From Halomonas sp. HL-48 (lineage in GTDB: Bacteria; Pseudomonadota; Gammaproteobacteria; Pseudomonadales; Halomonadaceae): a DNA stretch of 64,000 nt. Below, one piece after another: positions 8,083-18,645 of this stretch (within the stretch, counting starts at the first letter, position 1; the number at the start of each line of letters is the position of its first letter). The stretch spans positions 62,001 to 126,000 of the forward strand of contig NZ_LJZS01000010.1 of assembly GCF_001314875.1 (NCBI RefSeq). The letters run 5' to 3'. Under the pieces are notes generated by a model. It was not told the DNA's origin, did no database searches, and worked only from the letters and a program-made list of their open reading frames with translations. Position numbers and translations under genes: made by a program.

Positions 8083-9378
8083 ATGGAAACCGTTTCCCGG
8101 TGCTCACCTAATGATCATCTCGTCATTATCGGCAACGGCATGGCCAGCCACCGTCTGGTGGAAGCTCTGATCAACCAGCCGCAACGCCCCAGGGCGATTA
8201 CCGTGATCGGGGCAGAGCCAACGCCTGCCTACAACCGTATTCTGCTGTCGCCGCTCCTGGCGGGCGACATGCAGCACGATGCACTTACCCTGCGCGATGC
8301 CGACTGGTACGCCGACAACGACGTAACGCTTCGTCTTGGCGAACAGGTTGAAACCATTGATCGTGAGAAACGCTGCTTGGCCACCGACAGCGGCCATACC
8401 ATTCACTACGACCGACTCGTGCTGGCCACCGGCTCGCGCCCGACGCTGCCTGACGTGCCCGGCATCAAGCTTGGCGGCGTCCACGGCTTTCGCGACCTGG
8501 ACGATGCCGCCGAGCTGGAGGCGATCGCCAAGCGCGGCGGTCATGCGCTGGTCATCGGCGGCGGCCTGCTGGGCCTTGAAGCCGCTGAAGGGCTGCGCAA
8601 ACGCGGCAACGGGCTAAGTGTCAGCGTGCTCCAGCGCAGCGAGCGCTTGATGAATCGCCAGCTTGATGCCACCGCCGCCGATCTACTCAAAGATGCGCTG
8701 ACAAGGCGCGGGCTAAACATTATCACCCACGCCCAGCTCGCAAGGCTCGAAGGCGACGTCAATGGTCAGGTGTGCGCCGCGGTGCTCACGGATGGGCGCC
8801 ACCTGCCCACCGACAGCGTGATCATCGCCGCAGGCATTACGCCCAACGCCGATATCGGGCGCAACGCCGGCCTCAACACCGAGCGGGCCGTGATGGTTGA
8901 CGCCTTCCTGACGACGTCAGACCCGGCGATTTATGCCCTGGGCGAATGCTGCCAGTTTGAGCAGCACACCTATGGCCTGGTCGAGCCCATTTGGCACCAG
9001 GTCGAGGTATTGGCGGCGACCCTCTGCGGCGCACCCACCAACGGCTACCGCGAAGTGCCCACGGCCACCAAGCTCAAGGTAAGCGGCGTCGCGCTTTATG
9101 CGTTCGGCCCCACCGACCCTGGACCCGAGCACGACGAGCTGCGCTACCAGGACCCCCTAAGCGGTGACTACCGCCGCCTGCTGCTACGCGATGGGCGCCT
9201 CGAAGGCGCCGTGCTATACGGCGATACCCGCCACGGCCCGTGGTATTTCGAGCAGGCCCTGGCCGGCGCTGACCTGAGCGCATCTCGCCAGGCGCTACTA
9301 TTTGGCGCCGCCGATGTAGCAGTGCTCAAAGATCAGCAGAACGACACACCCCATTTATCGACTTCAGAGGCGGCATAA
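8083..9378 (+). CDS. NAD(P)/FAD-dependent oxidoreductase, nitrate/nitrite assimilation reductase component
   Basis: LVIIGNGMASHRLVEAL, VLATGSRPTLPDVPG, ALVIGGGLLGLEAAEGL; homologous to the NirB N-terminus. METVSRCSP start preceded by RBS gaggag; the 7942 ORF start lies upstream of a terminator. Confidence 0.88.
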   Translation: METVSRCSPNDHLVIIGNGMASHRLVEALINQPQRPRAITVIGAEPTPAYNRILLSPLLAGDMQHDALTLRDADWYADNDVTLRLGEQVETIDREKRCLATDSGHTIHYDRLVLATGSRPTLPDVPGIKLGGVHGFRDLDDAAELEAIAKRGGHALVIGGGLLGLEAAEGLRKRGNGLSVSVLQRSERLMNRQLDATAADLLKDALTRRGLNIITHAQLARLEGDVNGQVCAAVLTDGRHLPTDSVIIAAGITPNADIGRNAGLNTERAVMVDAFLTTSDPAIYALGECCQFEQHTYGLVEPIWHQVEVLAATLCGAPTNGYREVPTATKLKVSGVALYAFGPTDPGPEHDELRYQDPLSGDYRRLLLRDGRLEGAVLYGDTRHGPWYFEQALAGADLSASRQALLFGAADVAVLKDQQNDTPHLSTSEAA

Positions 9379-11894
9379 TGATGTCTTCCAAGAATCCCGA
9401 ACAGCTTATTATTATTGGTAACGGCATGGTCGGCCACCACCTGGTCGAGCAGCTCGTTGATAACGGCGCGCTTGAGCGTTATCAGGTCACCGTGTTTGGC
9501 GAAGAGCGTCACCGTGCCTATGATCGCGTCCACCTGTCGGAATATTTCAGCGGCCGCGATGCCGAATCGCTCGCCCTTTGCGACGCCGACTACTACTCCA
9601 CCAGCGGCGTCACGCTGCGCACCGGCGAAGCCGTGACGCACATCGACCGCGACCAGCAGGAGGTAGTGACCGACCAGGGCCGCTACCCCTACCACAAGCT
9701 GGTGCTGGCCACCGGCTCCTACCCCTTTGTGCCGCCAATTCCCGGCAACGACCGGGACGGCTGCCTGGTCTACCGTACGCTGGACGACCTGGACGACATT
9801 CGCGCAGCGGCCGAAAACGCCACCAACGGCGTAGTAGTCGGCGGCGGGCTACTGGGCCTGGAGGCCGCCAATGCGCTGCGCGGCTTGAACCTGGATACCG
9901 CCGTGGTCGAGTTTGCCTCGCGGCTGATGCCCATGCAGGTGGATAACGAAGGCGGCGAGCTGCTGCGCGAAAAAATCGAAGCTTTGGGCGTGCAGGTGCT
10001 CACCGAGCGGGCCACCCAGCGCATCGAGGACGGCGACGCGAGCCATCACCGCATGGTCTTCCAGGACGACAAGGTGCTGGAAACCGACCTGATCGTGTTC
10101 TCGGCGGGCATTCGCCCCCGCGACCAACTGGCCCGGGACTGCGATCTGGAAATCGGCGAACGCGGCGGCGTGGTGGTCGACGACCAGTGCCTCACCAGCG
10201 ACCCCGCCATCCTGGCGATTGGCGAAGTGGCGCTGTGGAACCAGAGCATTTTCGGCCTGGTAGCCCCCGGCTATCAAATGGCCAAGGCGGCACTGGCCAC
10301 GCTGACCGACGGCGATACCCGCTTTAGCGGCGCGGACATGAGTACCAAGCTCAAACTGCTCGGCGTGGATGTGGGGTCAATTGGCGATGCCCACGGCAAT
10401 CAGAACCCGGGCGCGCGCATGTTCCGCTACCTCGACCCGCTCACTCAGGTGTACCGCAAGATGGTCGTCTCCAGCGACGGCAAAAAGCTGCTCGGCGCCA
10501 TGCTGGTGGGCGATAACAGCGCCTACGACACCCTGCTGCAGTACTATTCAAACGGCATCGAGCTGCCGGAGGAACCCGCCTCGCTAATTCTGCCGCAAAG
10601 CAGTGGCGCCGCCCCCACGCTCGGCCCCGGTGCGCTGCCGGAAACCGCTACTATTTGCTCCTGCCATAACGTCACCAAGGGCGATATTTGCGCCACCATC
10701 GATGACGGCGCAGTTGACCTTGGCGGTGTCAAAGGCGTGACCAAAGCTAGCACCGGCTGCGGCGGCTGCACCGCGCTGCTCAAGAGCGTGGTGGATCACG
10801 AACTGGAAGCCCGCGGCGTGGAGGTCGACAAATCGATCTGCGAGCACTTCGCCTTCACCCGACAGGGGCTTTACGACATCGTCCGAGTGGAAGGCATTAA
10901 GACCTTCAGCGAGCTGATCGACAAGCACGGCAATCCTGAGACCCATCGCCTGGGCTGCGATATCTGCAAACCCGCCGTGGCCTCGATTCTGGCGTCGTGC
11001 TTTAACGAGCCGATCACCGACGCCGCGCATGTGCCCTTGCAGGATACCAACGACAGCTTCATGGCCAACATGCAGAAAAACGGCACCTACTCGGTGGTGC
11101 CGCGGGTTGCCGGTGGTGAAATCACCCCCGACAAGCTAATCGCGCTTGGCGCGGTGGCCAAGAAATATGACCTCTACTCCAAGGTTACCGGCGGCCAGCG
11201 CATCGACTTGTTCGGTGCCCGCCTGGAAGACCTGCCGGATATCTGGAGCGAGCTGATCGACGCCGGCTTTGAGACCGGCCACGCCTATGGCAAATCGCTG
11301 CGTACGGTGAAATCCTGCGTCGGCAGCACCTGGTGCCGTTACGGCGTGCAGGACAGCGTCGGCATGGCGATCCAACTTGAGAACCGCTACAAGGGCCTGC
11401 GTGCGCCGCACAAGATCAAATTTGGCGTTTCCGGCTGCACCCGTGAGTGCGCCGAAGCCCAAAGCAAAGATATCGGCATTATTGCCACGGAAAACGGCTG
11501 GAACCTGTATGTGTGCGGTAACGGCGGCATGCGCCCGCGCCACGCTGAACTGTTCGCTACAGACCTGGACGACGAGCAGCTGTACCGCACTATTGACCGC
11601 TTCCTGATGTTCTACGTGCGCACCGCCGACCGTCTCCAGCGCACCTCGGTATGGCGCGAGAATCTCGACGGCGGCCTGGACTACCTCAAGGACGTCATCC
11701 TGGAAGACAGCCTGGGCATCAACGACGAGCTGGAGCGTCAGATGCAGACTGTGGTGGATACCTACCAGTGCGAATGGGCGGATGCGATCAGCGATCCAGA
11801 AAAACTCAAGCGTTTCAGAAGCTTTGTCAACGATGAGCGCCCGGACCCGTCAATCATCATGACCAGCGAGCGCGGCCAGCTTCGGCCTGCTTGA
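9378..11894 (+). CDS. nirB: Nitrite reductase [NAD(P)H] large subunit
   Basis: FAD/NAD domains, BFD 2Fe-2S (CSCHNVTKGDI...STGCGGC), siroheme/4Fe-4S motif (VGSTWCRYGVQDS...GVSGCTRECAEAQ). Confidence 0.96.
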   Translation: MMSSKNPEQLIIIGNGMVGHHLVEQLVDNGALERYQVTVFGEERHRAYDRVHLSEYFSGRDAESLALCDADYYSTSGVTLRTGEAVTHIDRDQQEVVTDQGRYPYHKLVLATGSYPFVPPIPGNDRDGCLVYRTLDDLDDIRAAAENATNGVVVGGGLLGLEAANALRGLNLDTAVVEFASRLMPMQVDNEGGELLREKIEALGVQVLTERATQRIEDGDASHHRMVFQDDKVLETDLIVFSAGIRPRDQLARDCDLEIGERGGVVVDDQCLTSDPAILAIGEVALWNQSIFGLVAPGYQMAKAALATLTDGDTRFSGADMSTKLKLLGVDVGSIGDAHGNQNPGARMFRYLDPLTQVYRKMVVSSDGKKLLGAMLVGDNSAYDTLLQYYSNGIELPEEPASLILPQSSGAAPTLGPGALPETATICSCHNVTKGDICATIDDGAVDLGGVKGVTKASTGCGGCTALLKSVVDHELEARGVEVDKSICEHFAFTRQGLYDIVRVEGIKTFSELIDKHGNPETHRLGCDICKPAVASILASCFNEPITDAAHVPLQDTNDSFMANMQKNGTYSVVPRVAGGEITPDKLIALGAVAKKYDLYSKVTGGQRIDLFGARLEDLPDIWSELIDAGFETGHAYGKSLRTVKSCVGSTWCRYGVQDSVGMAIQLENRYKGLRAPHKIKFGVSGCTRECAEAQSKDIGIIATENGWNLYVCGNGGMRPRHAELFATDLDDEQLYRTIDRFLMFYVRTADRLQRTSVWRENLDGGLDYLKDVILEDSLGINDELERQMQTVVDTYQCEWADAISDPEKLKRFRSFVNDERPDPSIIMTSERGQLRPA

Positions 11895-11937
11895 TCGACG
11901 CGTTGACTGACTCTCTGAATAAGAAACGAGGTACCTC

Positions 11938-12330
11938 ATGACCGCAACGGCAATGAAAAAAGAGATGGACACTGTGGATTCCGAAAACAGCAAGGTATGG
12001 CAAAAAATCTGCACCCAAGCCGACCTGGTGGCGTTCTCCGGCGTCGCCGCCTGGCTTGAAACCGCCGATGGGCCCGCCCAGGTGGCGGTTTTTTATCTTC
12101 CCGACCAAGGGAATGAGCTTTTCGCGCTGGACCATCACGACCCTTTTTCCAACGCCAATGTGATTGCCCGAGGGATTGTGGGCGATCTTAAAGGCTCGGC
12201 GGTGGTCGCCTCGCCTATCTACAAGCAGCACTTCCGACTGGAAGACGGTCAGTGCCTGGAAGACGAGGACGTCAAACTGCGGACCTGGAAGATCGAATTT
12301 AAAGGGGATGAGGTGTGGATTGAGGGGTAG
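11938..12330 (+). CDS. nirD: Nitrite reductase small subunit
   Basis: Rieske-like NirD family (VAVFYLPDQGNELFALDHHDPFSNANVIARGIVGDLKGSAVVASPIYKQHF). Confidence 0.93.
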   Translation: MTATAMKKEMDTVDSENSKVWQKICTQADLVAFSGVAAWLETADGPAQVAVFYLPDQGNELFALDHHDPFSNANVIARGIVGDLKGSAVVASPIYKQHFRLEDGQCLEDEDVKLRTWKIEFKGDEVWIEG

Positions 12331-12341
12331 CGCCACCCCTC
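12322..12341. other. Hairpin across the nirD stop codon
   Basis: GAGGGGT-AGCGCC-ACCCCTC; no strong T-tract follows. Confidence 0.4.
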
Positions 12342-12399
12342 GCTAACATACGCTGCTGTTATACTGTCGCTTTTATCAAGCTCACAGGGCAGTGGCGCC

Positions 12400-13332
12400 A
12401 TGAAAACCGAGTCTCATACCTTAGCCTTTTCCGCCTTCATGGCGTTGCTGATCGGCTGTGCGGGCATTGCCGCCACACTGGCGTCCAATTCCCAGGCGAT
12501 TCTGCTGGATGGACTCTTCAATCTGATCTATTTCGGCGTGGCGCTGGTCACCATCAAGGTCAGCCGGCTGGCCAGCCGTCCGGATAGCGAATCGTACCCG
12601 TTCGGCTACAGTTACTTCGAATCGCTGGTCAACCTGTGCAAAGGGCTGCTGATTTTCGGCGTCGCCGTCTTCGCATTAGTGGATGCCATTGCGGCATTGC
12701 TGACGGGCGGACGCGCCATTGCGGCTGGTATCGCCATCGCCTACGCCCTGTTCGCCACCGCCGCGTGCTCGCTGACGGCCTGGGTCATGCACCGCAGTCT
12801 GCGCTCGGTCAGCAGCCCGCTGGTGGAAGCCGACAAGGCGAACTGGGTCGTCAATAGCGTGATCTCAGCGGCGGTTTTGGCGGCTTTTTGTCTGGTGCTT
12901 GTTTTTGAAAAACTAGAGTGGCAAAGCGTGCTCACCTATATCGACCCACTGCTGGTCATTGCCGTCGTCGTCTTGTGTATGGGGGTGCCGGTCCGCATGG
13001 CCTCCCAGGCATTGAGGGAGTTGCTTAACAAAACGCCAGAAGATGCCCTTGCAGAGCCGGTCCACCAAGCTGTTGGGCGCGCACTGGCATACATCGACAC
13101 CCAGGAAGTACGCGTTCGCATGGTGCGCCCCGGGCGCCTGCTGTATGTCATCGTGCATGTGGTATTGCCAGCCGCCCCTGACGTTTCCATTGCAACCCAG
13201 GACACATTGCGGGCACGCGTCGATGAAGAAGTGAGGCGCTATTACTCTCCGGTGGTTTGCGACGTGGTATTCACCGCAGATACCCGCTGGGCAGCGCCCT
13301 CCTGCGGGCTGTTGGTCGAGAAGCACACTTAG
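12400..13332 (+). CDS. Cation diffusion facilitator (CDF) family transporter
   Basis: SNSQAILLDGLFNLIYFGVALVTIKVSRLASRPDSESYPFGYSYFESLVNL. Confidence 0.88.
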   Translation: MKTESHTLAFSAFMALLIGCAGIAATLASNSQAILLDGLFNLIYFGVALVTIKVSRLASRPDSESYPFGYSYFESLVNLCKGLLIFGVAVFALVDAIAALLTGGRAIAAGIAIAYALFATAACSLTAWVMHRSLRSVSSPLVEADKANWVVNSVISAAVLAAFCLVLVFEKLEWQSVLTYIDPLLVIAVVVLCMGVPVRMASQALRELLNKTPEDALAEPVHQAVGRALAYIDTQEVRVRMVRPGRLLYVIVHVVLPAAPDVSIATQDTLRARVDEEVRRYYSPVVCDVVFTADTRWAAPSCGLLVEKHT

Positions 13333-13337
13333 GCAAT

Positions 13338-14513
13338 CTATCCAGGCGATGGCGCTTTTCGCAACTTAACTAGCGTGATGATCACACCGCCCAACAGCGC
13401 TAGGCCAAATAGCGTTAACGCCAAGGTATGCCCCACAGCATCAATCAGCACCCCGGTGGTGATCACCGGGATACTGAAGCCCAAATAGGCCATGAGAAAG
13501 TAGCCCGCACTGGCTTGTTGGCTAGTCGACGTACCCGCAATCGCCAATACACCGCTTAATCCCCCCAGATAGATAAACCCATAGCAGGCGCTGCTGGCGG
13601 CCACCGTGCCCAGTAGCACTGCTGCGAGATATCCTTGAACGGCGCCCCAGGCGATCAACCCGTAGGCCATCGGTAGAATCACCAGCCCCAGTTGAGTAGC
13701 GCTTCGCGGCGCAAGCCTTCTCGCCCAGGGCTGAAAAAGCACTCCGCAGCTGCAAATACCGAAGGTGGCGAAGCCGCTCCAGGCGGATAAGCTGTGTTGA
13801 TTCAATGCCGAAGGGAGAATCGCGATGACTAGTCCCACCGTGGCCCAGGCCACCATAATCGCCAACCCAAAGGCGAAAGACCCTCTAGGATAGCCTGGAA
13901 GACGCAACATAGAACGTTTAGTGGGGCTCGGTGCGCGATCTTTAAGTGTGGTGACCACCACGAGTGCCAACGCAGCAATAGCAAGATAAAGCCACAGGCT
14001 GGGAGGTGATACGCTCGGCGTTTGGAAAACAAACAGGCTAGTCACCGCTGCCCCCAGGCCAAAACCGAGCGCGGTACTGGCAGTGACATAGTTGGTCGCC
14101 ATGCGGTTATCCTGCCCATTCAACAGCACCTGCATATAAGCAGGCGCCACCGCAGAGGTTAGCCCCGTGCTGATACCCAGCAACAAACGGGCAACCCCCA
14201 GCGCCAGCAAACCGGGCGCTATCAGTGTCATCGTGGTGGCCAAGAGACATAACAGGAGCGCAGTAACGATCAGGGGCTTGCACCCCACGCGGTCAGCCAG
14301 ACCATTTAACCCCAGCAGCACTGGCACAATACCCAACACATAGCAGGCAAAAGCGATGGTAGTGGCCCCAGCGCCCAAGCCATCCCGCGCTGCCAGGGCA
14401 TCGTAAAGCGGGGCCTGTAAGTTAACCGCTGTGGTAATCGCACATAGCGCAAACGCCAGGCAGGCGGCACTTTTTCTATTAATCGTTGGGGTAGCAGCGC
14501 AGTTCATAGCCAA
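13338..14513 (-). CDS. MFS transporter
   Basis: 391 aa, about 12 hydrophobic segments, GLADRVGCKPLIVTALLLCL motif. Confidence 0.85.
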   Translation of the reverse strand: MAMNCAATPTINRKSAACLAFALCAITTAVNLQAPLYDALAARDGLGAGATTIAFACYVLGIVPVLLGLNGLADRVGCKPLIVTALLLCLLATTMTLIAPGLLALGVARLLLGISTGLTSAVAPAYMQVLLNGQDNRMATNYVTASTALGFGLGAAVTSLFVFQTPSVSPPSLWLYLAIAALALVVVTTLKDRAPSPTKRSMLRLPGYPRGSFAFGLAIMVAWATVGLVIAILPSALNQHSLSAWSGFATFGICSCGVLFQPWARRLAPRSATQLGLVILPMAYGLIAWGAVQGYLAAVLLGTVAASSACYGFIYLGGLSGVLAIAGTSTSQQASAGYFLMAYLGFSIPVITTGVLIDAVGHTLALTLFGLALLGGVIITLVKLRKAPSPG

Positions 14514-14553
14514 GTCCTAAATAAGCGAGTTGTTGAACCGCTAAGCTCGCACG

Positions 14554-14572
14554 CTTACCGCAAAGCGGTAAG
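14554..14572. promoter_or_regulatory. Perfect inverted repeat in MFS/MocR divergent promoter (candidate operator)
   Basis: CTTACCGC-AAA-GCGGTAAG. Confidence 0.5.
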
Positions 14573-14644
14573 ATACACTTCACCATCACTTTTCAGGCAC
14601 TGTTACGCCCTTTTAGCGAACAGTTGTAAGCCATAGGGCACGCT

Positions 14645-16051
14645 ATGAAACTAGAGGTTAATCGGCACTCTTCCACGCCCATCGCGCAACAACTCGAAGC
14701 GAGCATGCGCGCCTGGATTGAAGCTCACGGTGCCGGTGGTGGCCGTCGTTTACCTTCTATTCGCCGCCTTGCGGCCACACATAACATCAGCCGCAATGCG
14801 GTGATTGAAGCCTACGAGCGACTTGTGGCGTCTGGACTTGTGCGCTCACAACCCGGCTCAGGGTTTTACGTCGCGGATAACGCAGCATCACTGGTGTCGC
14901 CATCGACAACAAAGAGCGGTTTGGAAGAGGTCACCAATGGGCTATGGGGGCTTTTTAGTGCGAATGAGCACACGCTAAAACTCGGCTGCGGCTGGCTGCC
15001 CAGCGACTGGCGCGAAGGCGACGACCTCACCCACGCCATTCGCCAAGTGGCACGTAAAAGCCGTTCAGGAATCTTCGAGTACAGTACCCCTCAAGGGCCC
15101 CAGGATTTACGCGGTTTGATCCAGGAACGCCTGCGCCCACTGGCGATTACCGCGGACGCCCAGCAGATTGTGATGACCGGCGGCGGCAGCCATTCGCTGG
15201 ATTTGCTGGTAAGGATGCTGCTTGAACCCGGCGATGTGGTCTTTGTAGAGTCGCCAGGCTATTACAATCTGTTTGGTCTGCTGCACTTACAGCGTATCCG
15301 CGTCATTGGCGTGCCGCGCCTGGCGGACGGGCCGGATATTGAACGCCTGGAGGCGTTGTTAGCCCAGCACCGCCCTAAGCTATTCTATATCAACAGCGTG
15401 TTTCATAACCCTACGGGCAGCACGCTCACCGCGGCGATTGCGCACCGAGTGTTACAGCTCGCCGAGCAACACGATTTTCAGATTATTGAAGACGATATCT
15501 ACGCGGATTTTCAGCACACCCCCACCACGCGCCTGGCAGCCCTCGATGGATTGAACCGAGTGGTCTATCTGGGCAGCTTCTCGAAAAGCCTCTCCTCTTC
15601 ACTGCGAGTAGGTTTTATCGCCGCACCACCACCGTTGGTTCAGCGGTTGGTGGATATAAAGATGTTAACGAGCATTTCCGCTTCGCGCTTTGCGGAGCAG
15701 GTGGTCACCACCCTGCTGCAAAACGGCAGCTATAGGAAGCTTACCGAACGGCTGCGCATCAAGCTTGCCAAGCAAATGGCAATGTCACTGACAATGCTTA
15801 AAAATGCCGGTTGGGAGGTGTATACCCAACCGGCAGGCGGAATGTTTGTGTGGGCAAAACCACCGTCGACCATCACGCCTGAGACACTGAGCGAGCTGGC
15901 CAACCGCTGGGAAGTCACCCTATCGCCGGGGCACTTATTCTTTGCTGACCATCAGCCGACGCCCTGGCTGCGGCTCAATGTTGCCTATATGCAGGATCCC
16001 AGGGCGAAGGCATTTATTGAAGCAGCAAACGCTCCTCCTACCTTTCTTTAA
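14645..16051 (+). CDS. MocR/GntR-type regulator with PLP-dependent aminotransferase-like domain
   Basis: wHTH N-terminus (RRLPSIRRLAATHNISRNAVIEAYERLVASGLVRSQPGSGFYV), AAT fold with FSKSLSSSLRVGF. Confidence 0.92.
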   Translation: MKLEVNRHSSTPIAQQLEASMRAWIEAHGAGGGRRLPSIRRLAATHNISRNAVIEAYERLVASGLVRSQPGSGFYVADNAASLVSPSTTKSGLEEVTNGLWGLFSANEHTLKLGCGWLPSDWREGDDLTHAIRQVARKSRSGIFEYSTPQGPQDLRGLIQERLRPLAITADAQQIVMTGGGSHSLDLLVRMLLEPGDVVFVESPGYYNLFGLLHLQRIRVIGVPRLADGPDIERLEALLAQHRPKLFYINSVFHNPTGSTLTAAIAHRVLQLAEQHDFQIIEDDIYADFQHTPTTRLAALDGLNRVVYLGSFSKSLSSSLRVGFIAAPPPLVQRLVDIKMLTSISASRFAEQVVTTLLQNGSYRKLTERLRIKLAKQMAMSLTMLKNAGWEVYTQPAGGMFVWAKPPSTITPETLSELANRWEVTLSPGHLFFADHQPTPWLRLNVAYMQDPRAKAFIEAANAPPTFL

Positions 16052-17534
16052 CTTCTTGCACCGGCCATACATCGGCGTCTACCAGCTCGGGTCGTTTGAG
16101 AACGGATGGATCAAAGCGCGGCTCCTTGATGCCATCACGGCGCTGGCGTTCATAGTCTTTCAGCACCGACACGGCGATGGGCCCCATGATCAGAATGGCG
16201 AAGAGGTTGGTGGTAGCCATCAGCCCCATGGCCAGGTCGGCGAAGTCCCACACCACGGTGAGCTCTGCTACCGATCCAATCAGTACCATGGCGATGATAA
16301 TGACTTTAAAGACGGTGACCGCTTTTTGCGCATGACGGCGGAAAAGGTACTCGATATTCACTGCAGAAAACGAGAAGTTGGCCAGAATCGAGGTGAAGGC
16401 GAAGAAGAAGATCGCCAAGGCGATAAAGATTTCACCGAAACCGCCCAGGTGATCCACCATGGCGTCCTGGGTAAGCTGAATGCCTTCAATGCTATCCCCC
16501 GCCGACTCAGACAGCAGCCGCTCGTATACGCCGGAAAGCAATATCACCACCGCCGTGCAGCTACAGATCACGATGGTATCCACAAACACCCCAAACGACT
16601 GCACCAGCCCCTGGGCGGCGGGGTGTTTTACAGTCGCCTGGGCGGCGGCGTTGGGTGTCGATCCCATACCCGCCTCGTTGGAAAACAAGCCGCGCTTGAT
16701 GCCGTTTTCCATGGCCGCCTTAATGGCATAGCCGGCGGCACCACCAACAGCGGGGCCGAGTCCAAAAGCGCTCATCACAATCAGCGAAAGCATATCCGGC
16801 ACGGCGGAGATGTTGGCGATTAGAATCCACAGCGCTACCAGCAGATAGGCAATCGCCATGACGGGGACGATCTTCTCAGCGGTCCGCGCGACTGACTTAA
16901 GCCCGCCATAAATGACCAGGCCCGCCAGGATGGCAATGACCACACCCGTTAGCCAATCAGGTACGCCAAACGCGCCATTCATGCCCTGGGCAATAGTGTT
17001 TGACTGCGCGGCATTGAAGGCCAGGCCATAAGCAATAATCAGAAATACCGCGAACAACGAGCCCAGCCAGCGCCACCCCAGGCAGCGTTCAATGTAGTAG
17101 GCAGGGCCACCGCGAAACACGCCATCTTCATTGCGGTGCTTGTAGACCTGGGCCAGCGTGGATTCGATGAAAGCGGTCGCGAAGCCCACCAGCGCCGTCA
17201 CCCACATCCAAAAAATCGCCCCAGGGCCGCCGATCCAAAGCGCCAGCGCTACCCCCGCCAGATTCCCCGTCCCGACACGCGCAGCCATCGATGTCGCAAA
17301 CGCCTGGAAGCCGCTAATACCTTCGCCAGCACCTCGGGCCGTTACCGTGACACGGGCCATATGACCGAACAATCGGAACTGCATGCCACGGGTGATAATG
17401 GTGAACCACACCCCCGCTCCCAGCAGCAGATACACCAGGATGTAGCTCCAGATAAAGTCGCTGACCGGCATCATGACGGCATAAAGGCCATCACGCAGCG
17501 GGCCTACTATCGATTCGAGGATTTCCATGGCCAT
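16038..17534 (-). CDS. Alanine/glycine:cation symporter (AGCS) family protein
   Basis: GTGNLAGVALALWIGGPGAIFWMWVTALVGFATAFIESTLAQ; FSNEAGMGSTPNAAA. Confidence 0.93.
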   Translation of the reverse strand: MAMEILESIVGPLRDGLYAVMMPVSDFIWSYILVYLLLGAGVWFTIITRGMQFRLFGHMARVTVTARGAGEGISGFQAFATSMAARVGTGNLAGVALALWIGGPGAIFWMWVTALVGFATAFIESTLAQVYKHRNEDGVFRGGPAYYIERCLGWRWLGSLFAVFLIIAYGLAFNAAQSNTIAQGMNGAFGVPDWLTGVVIAILAGLVIYGGLKSVARTAEKIVPVMAIAYLLVALWILIANISAVPDMLSLIVMSAFGLGPAVGGAAGYAIKAAMENGIKRGLFSNEAGMGSTPNAAAQATVKHPAAQGLVQSFGVFVDTIVICSCTAVVILLSGVYERLLSESAGDSIEGIQLTQDAMVDHLGGFGEIFIALAIFFFAFTSILANFSFSAVNIEYLFRRHAQKAVTVFKVIIIAMVLIGSVAELTVVWDFADLAMGLMATTNLFAILIMGPIAVSVLKDYERQRRDGIKEPRFDPSVLKRPELVDADVWPVQEVKER

Positions 17535-17660
17535 GCTCTCCAGATTGCTGAATAACGGCGGGAAGTGCCTTACCCCGCAAGCGGGCGGTAGTCTAAATGC
17601 GCGCTCTTATTCGAGTCTAGCCAGTTTTTATCCTTGTCGCATCGTGGTCATTGCCGAGCC

Positions 17661-18422
17661 TTACAGGCCCACCACCCAATCTGGCTTAAACAATGGCGGG
17701 ATGAACTCGTCAGGATAGCCACCGGGGTTGGCGACCACTCTTGTTCCCTTGCGCCACATATCGACTGGCTCATGGACATGGCCGTGCACCCATAAATGCA
17801 TTTGGCCCATAAGCTGCGGAAGGTGCGACGCAAACGCAGGCGAAAGCACATCGCCTGTGTACTGGGCAGGAATGCATTCACGCATTGGGGCATGGTGGCT
17901 AACCACGACCTTGGGCCCGTCAAACGAATCATCGAGTGCCGCCGTCAGCCAGCTCAAGGCCTCCTGATGCAACGCTTTGCTTGCCTCCGGAGTCATGGTG
18001 GTGCCGGGAGCTGATTCAACAATTCGGAAATCAGGCATATAGCGTTTCGCTTTGGCGACCGTGTCTTCTGGATTACGCGTTGGGTTGTCTGCATACAGCG
18101 CAAAATCGGTCCATAAAGTAGTGCCATAGAAACGCACGCCATTAAGGGTCACGGCACGATTGTCCAGAAGCTCAATGTCGAGCCGTTTGGCTTCGTGCGC
18201 CAGTTCCTCACGCAACAGCGGCAAGCACGTGCCGTAAAACTCATGGTTGCCGGGTACATAAATAATTGGCGTTTCAGGAAAGCGCAGCCGGGCCCAGGCC
18301 AAGCCTTCACATCGACGATGAATATCACCCGCCAGGATCACTACATCAGCCATCACCTCCGGCAAAACACGGTCGCCATTAAAAAACTCCAAATGCAGGT
18401 CTGATAAAACGCGCAAGCGCAT
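17661..18422 (-). CDS. Metallophosphoesterase
   Basis: LSDLHLEFF, LAGDIHRR, VPGNHEFYG, SHHAPM, VHGHVHEP. Confidence 0.9.
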   Translation of the reverse strand: MRLRVLSDLHLEFFNGDRVLPEVMADVVILAGDIHRRCEGLAWARLRFPETPIIYVPGNHEFYGTCLPLLREELAHEAKRLDIELLDNRAVTLNGVRFYGTTLWTDFALYADNPTRNPEDTVAKAKRYMPDFRIVESAPGTTMTPEASKALHQEALSWLTAALDDSFDGPKVVVSHHAPMRECIPAQYTGDVLSPAFASHLPQLMGQMHLWVHGHVHEPVDMWRKGTRVVANPGGYPDEFIPPLFKPDWVVGL

Positions 18423-18645
18423 CCGCTTTCTCCATGCTTAAGCTCAGCGCTCATCTTGACGATAAACACTTGAATACAATACTGGTTTAACTGATATCGG
18501 CGCCCAACATGACTCAGCAAGTCCTCATTAACTCAGCGCGCCCGCCATAGATTCCGCAGCCCAAAACGAACGTTTGAAAAATCTTTGCTGCATCGCAGCA
18601 AAAGCGCTATACTGGTTATGTTGTCCGAATAGGAGGGCCACACAC

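Noticed and set aside
15942-16823. 293-aa plus-strand ORF
   Set aside because: Antisense to the clear AGCS symporter; low-complexity His/Gly/Arg-rich translation typical of a GC-rich shadow ORF.
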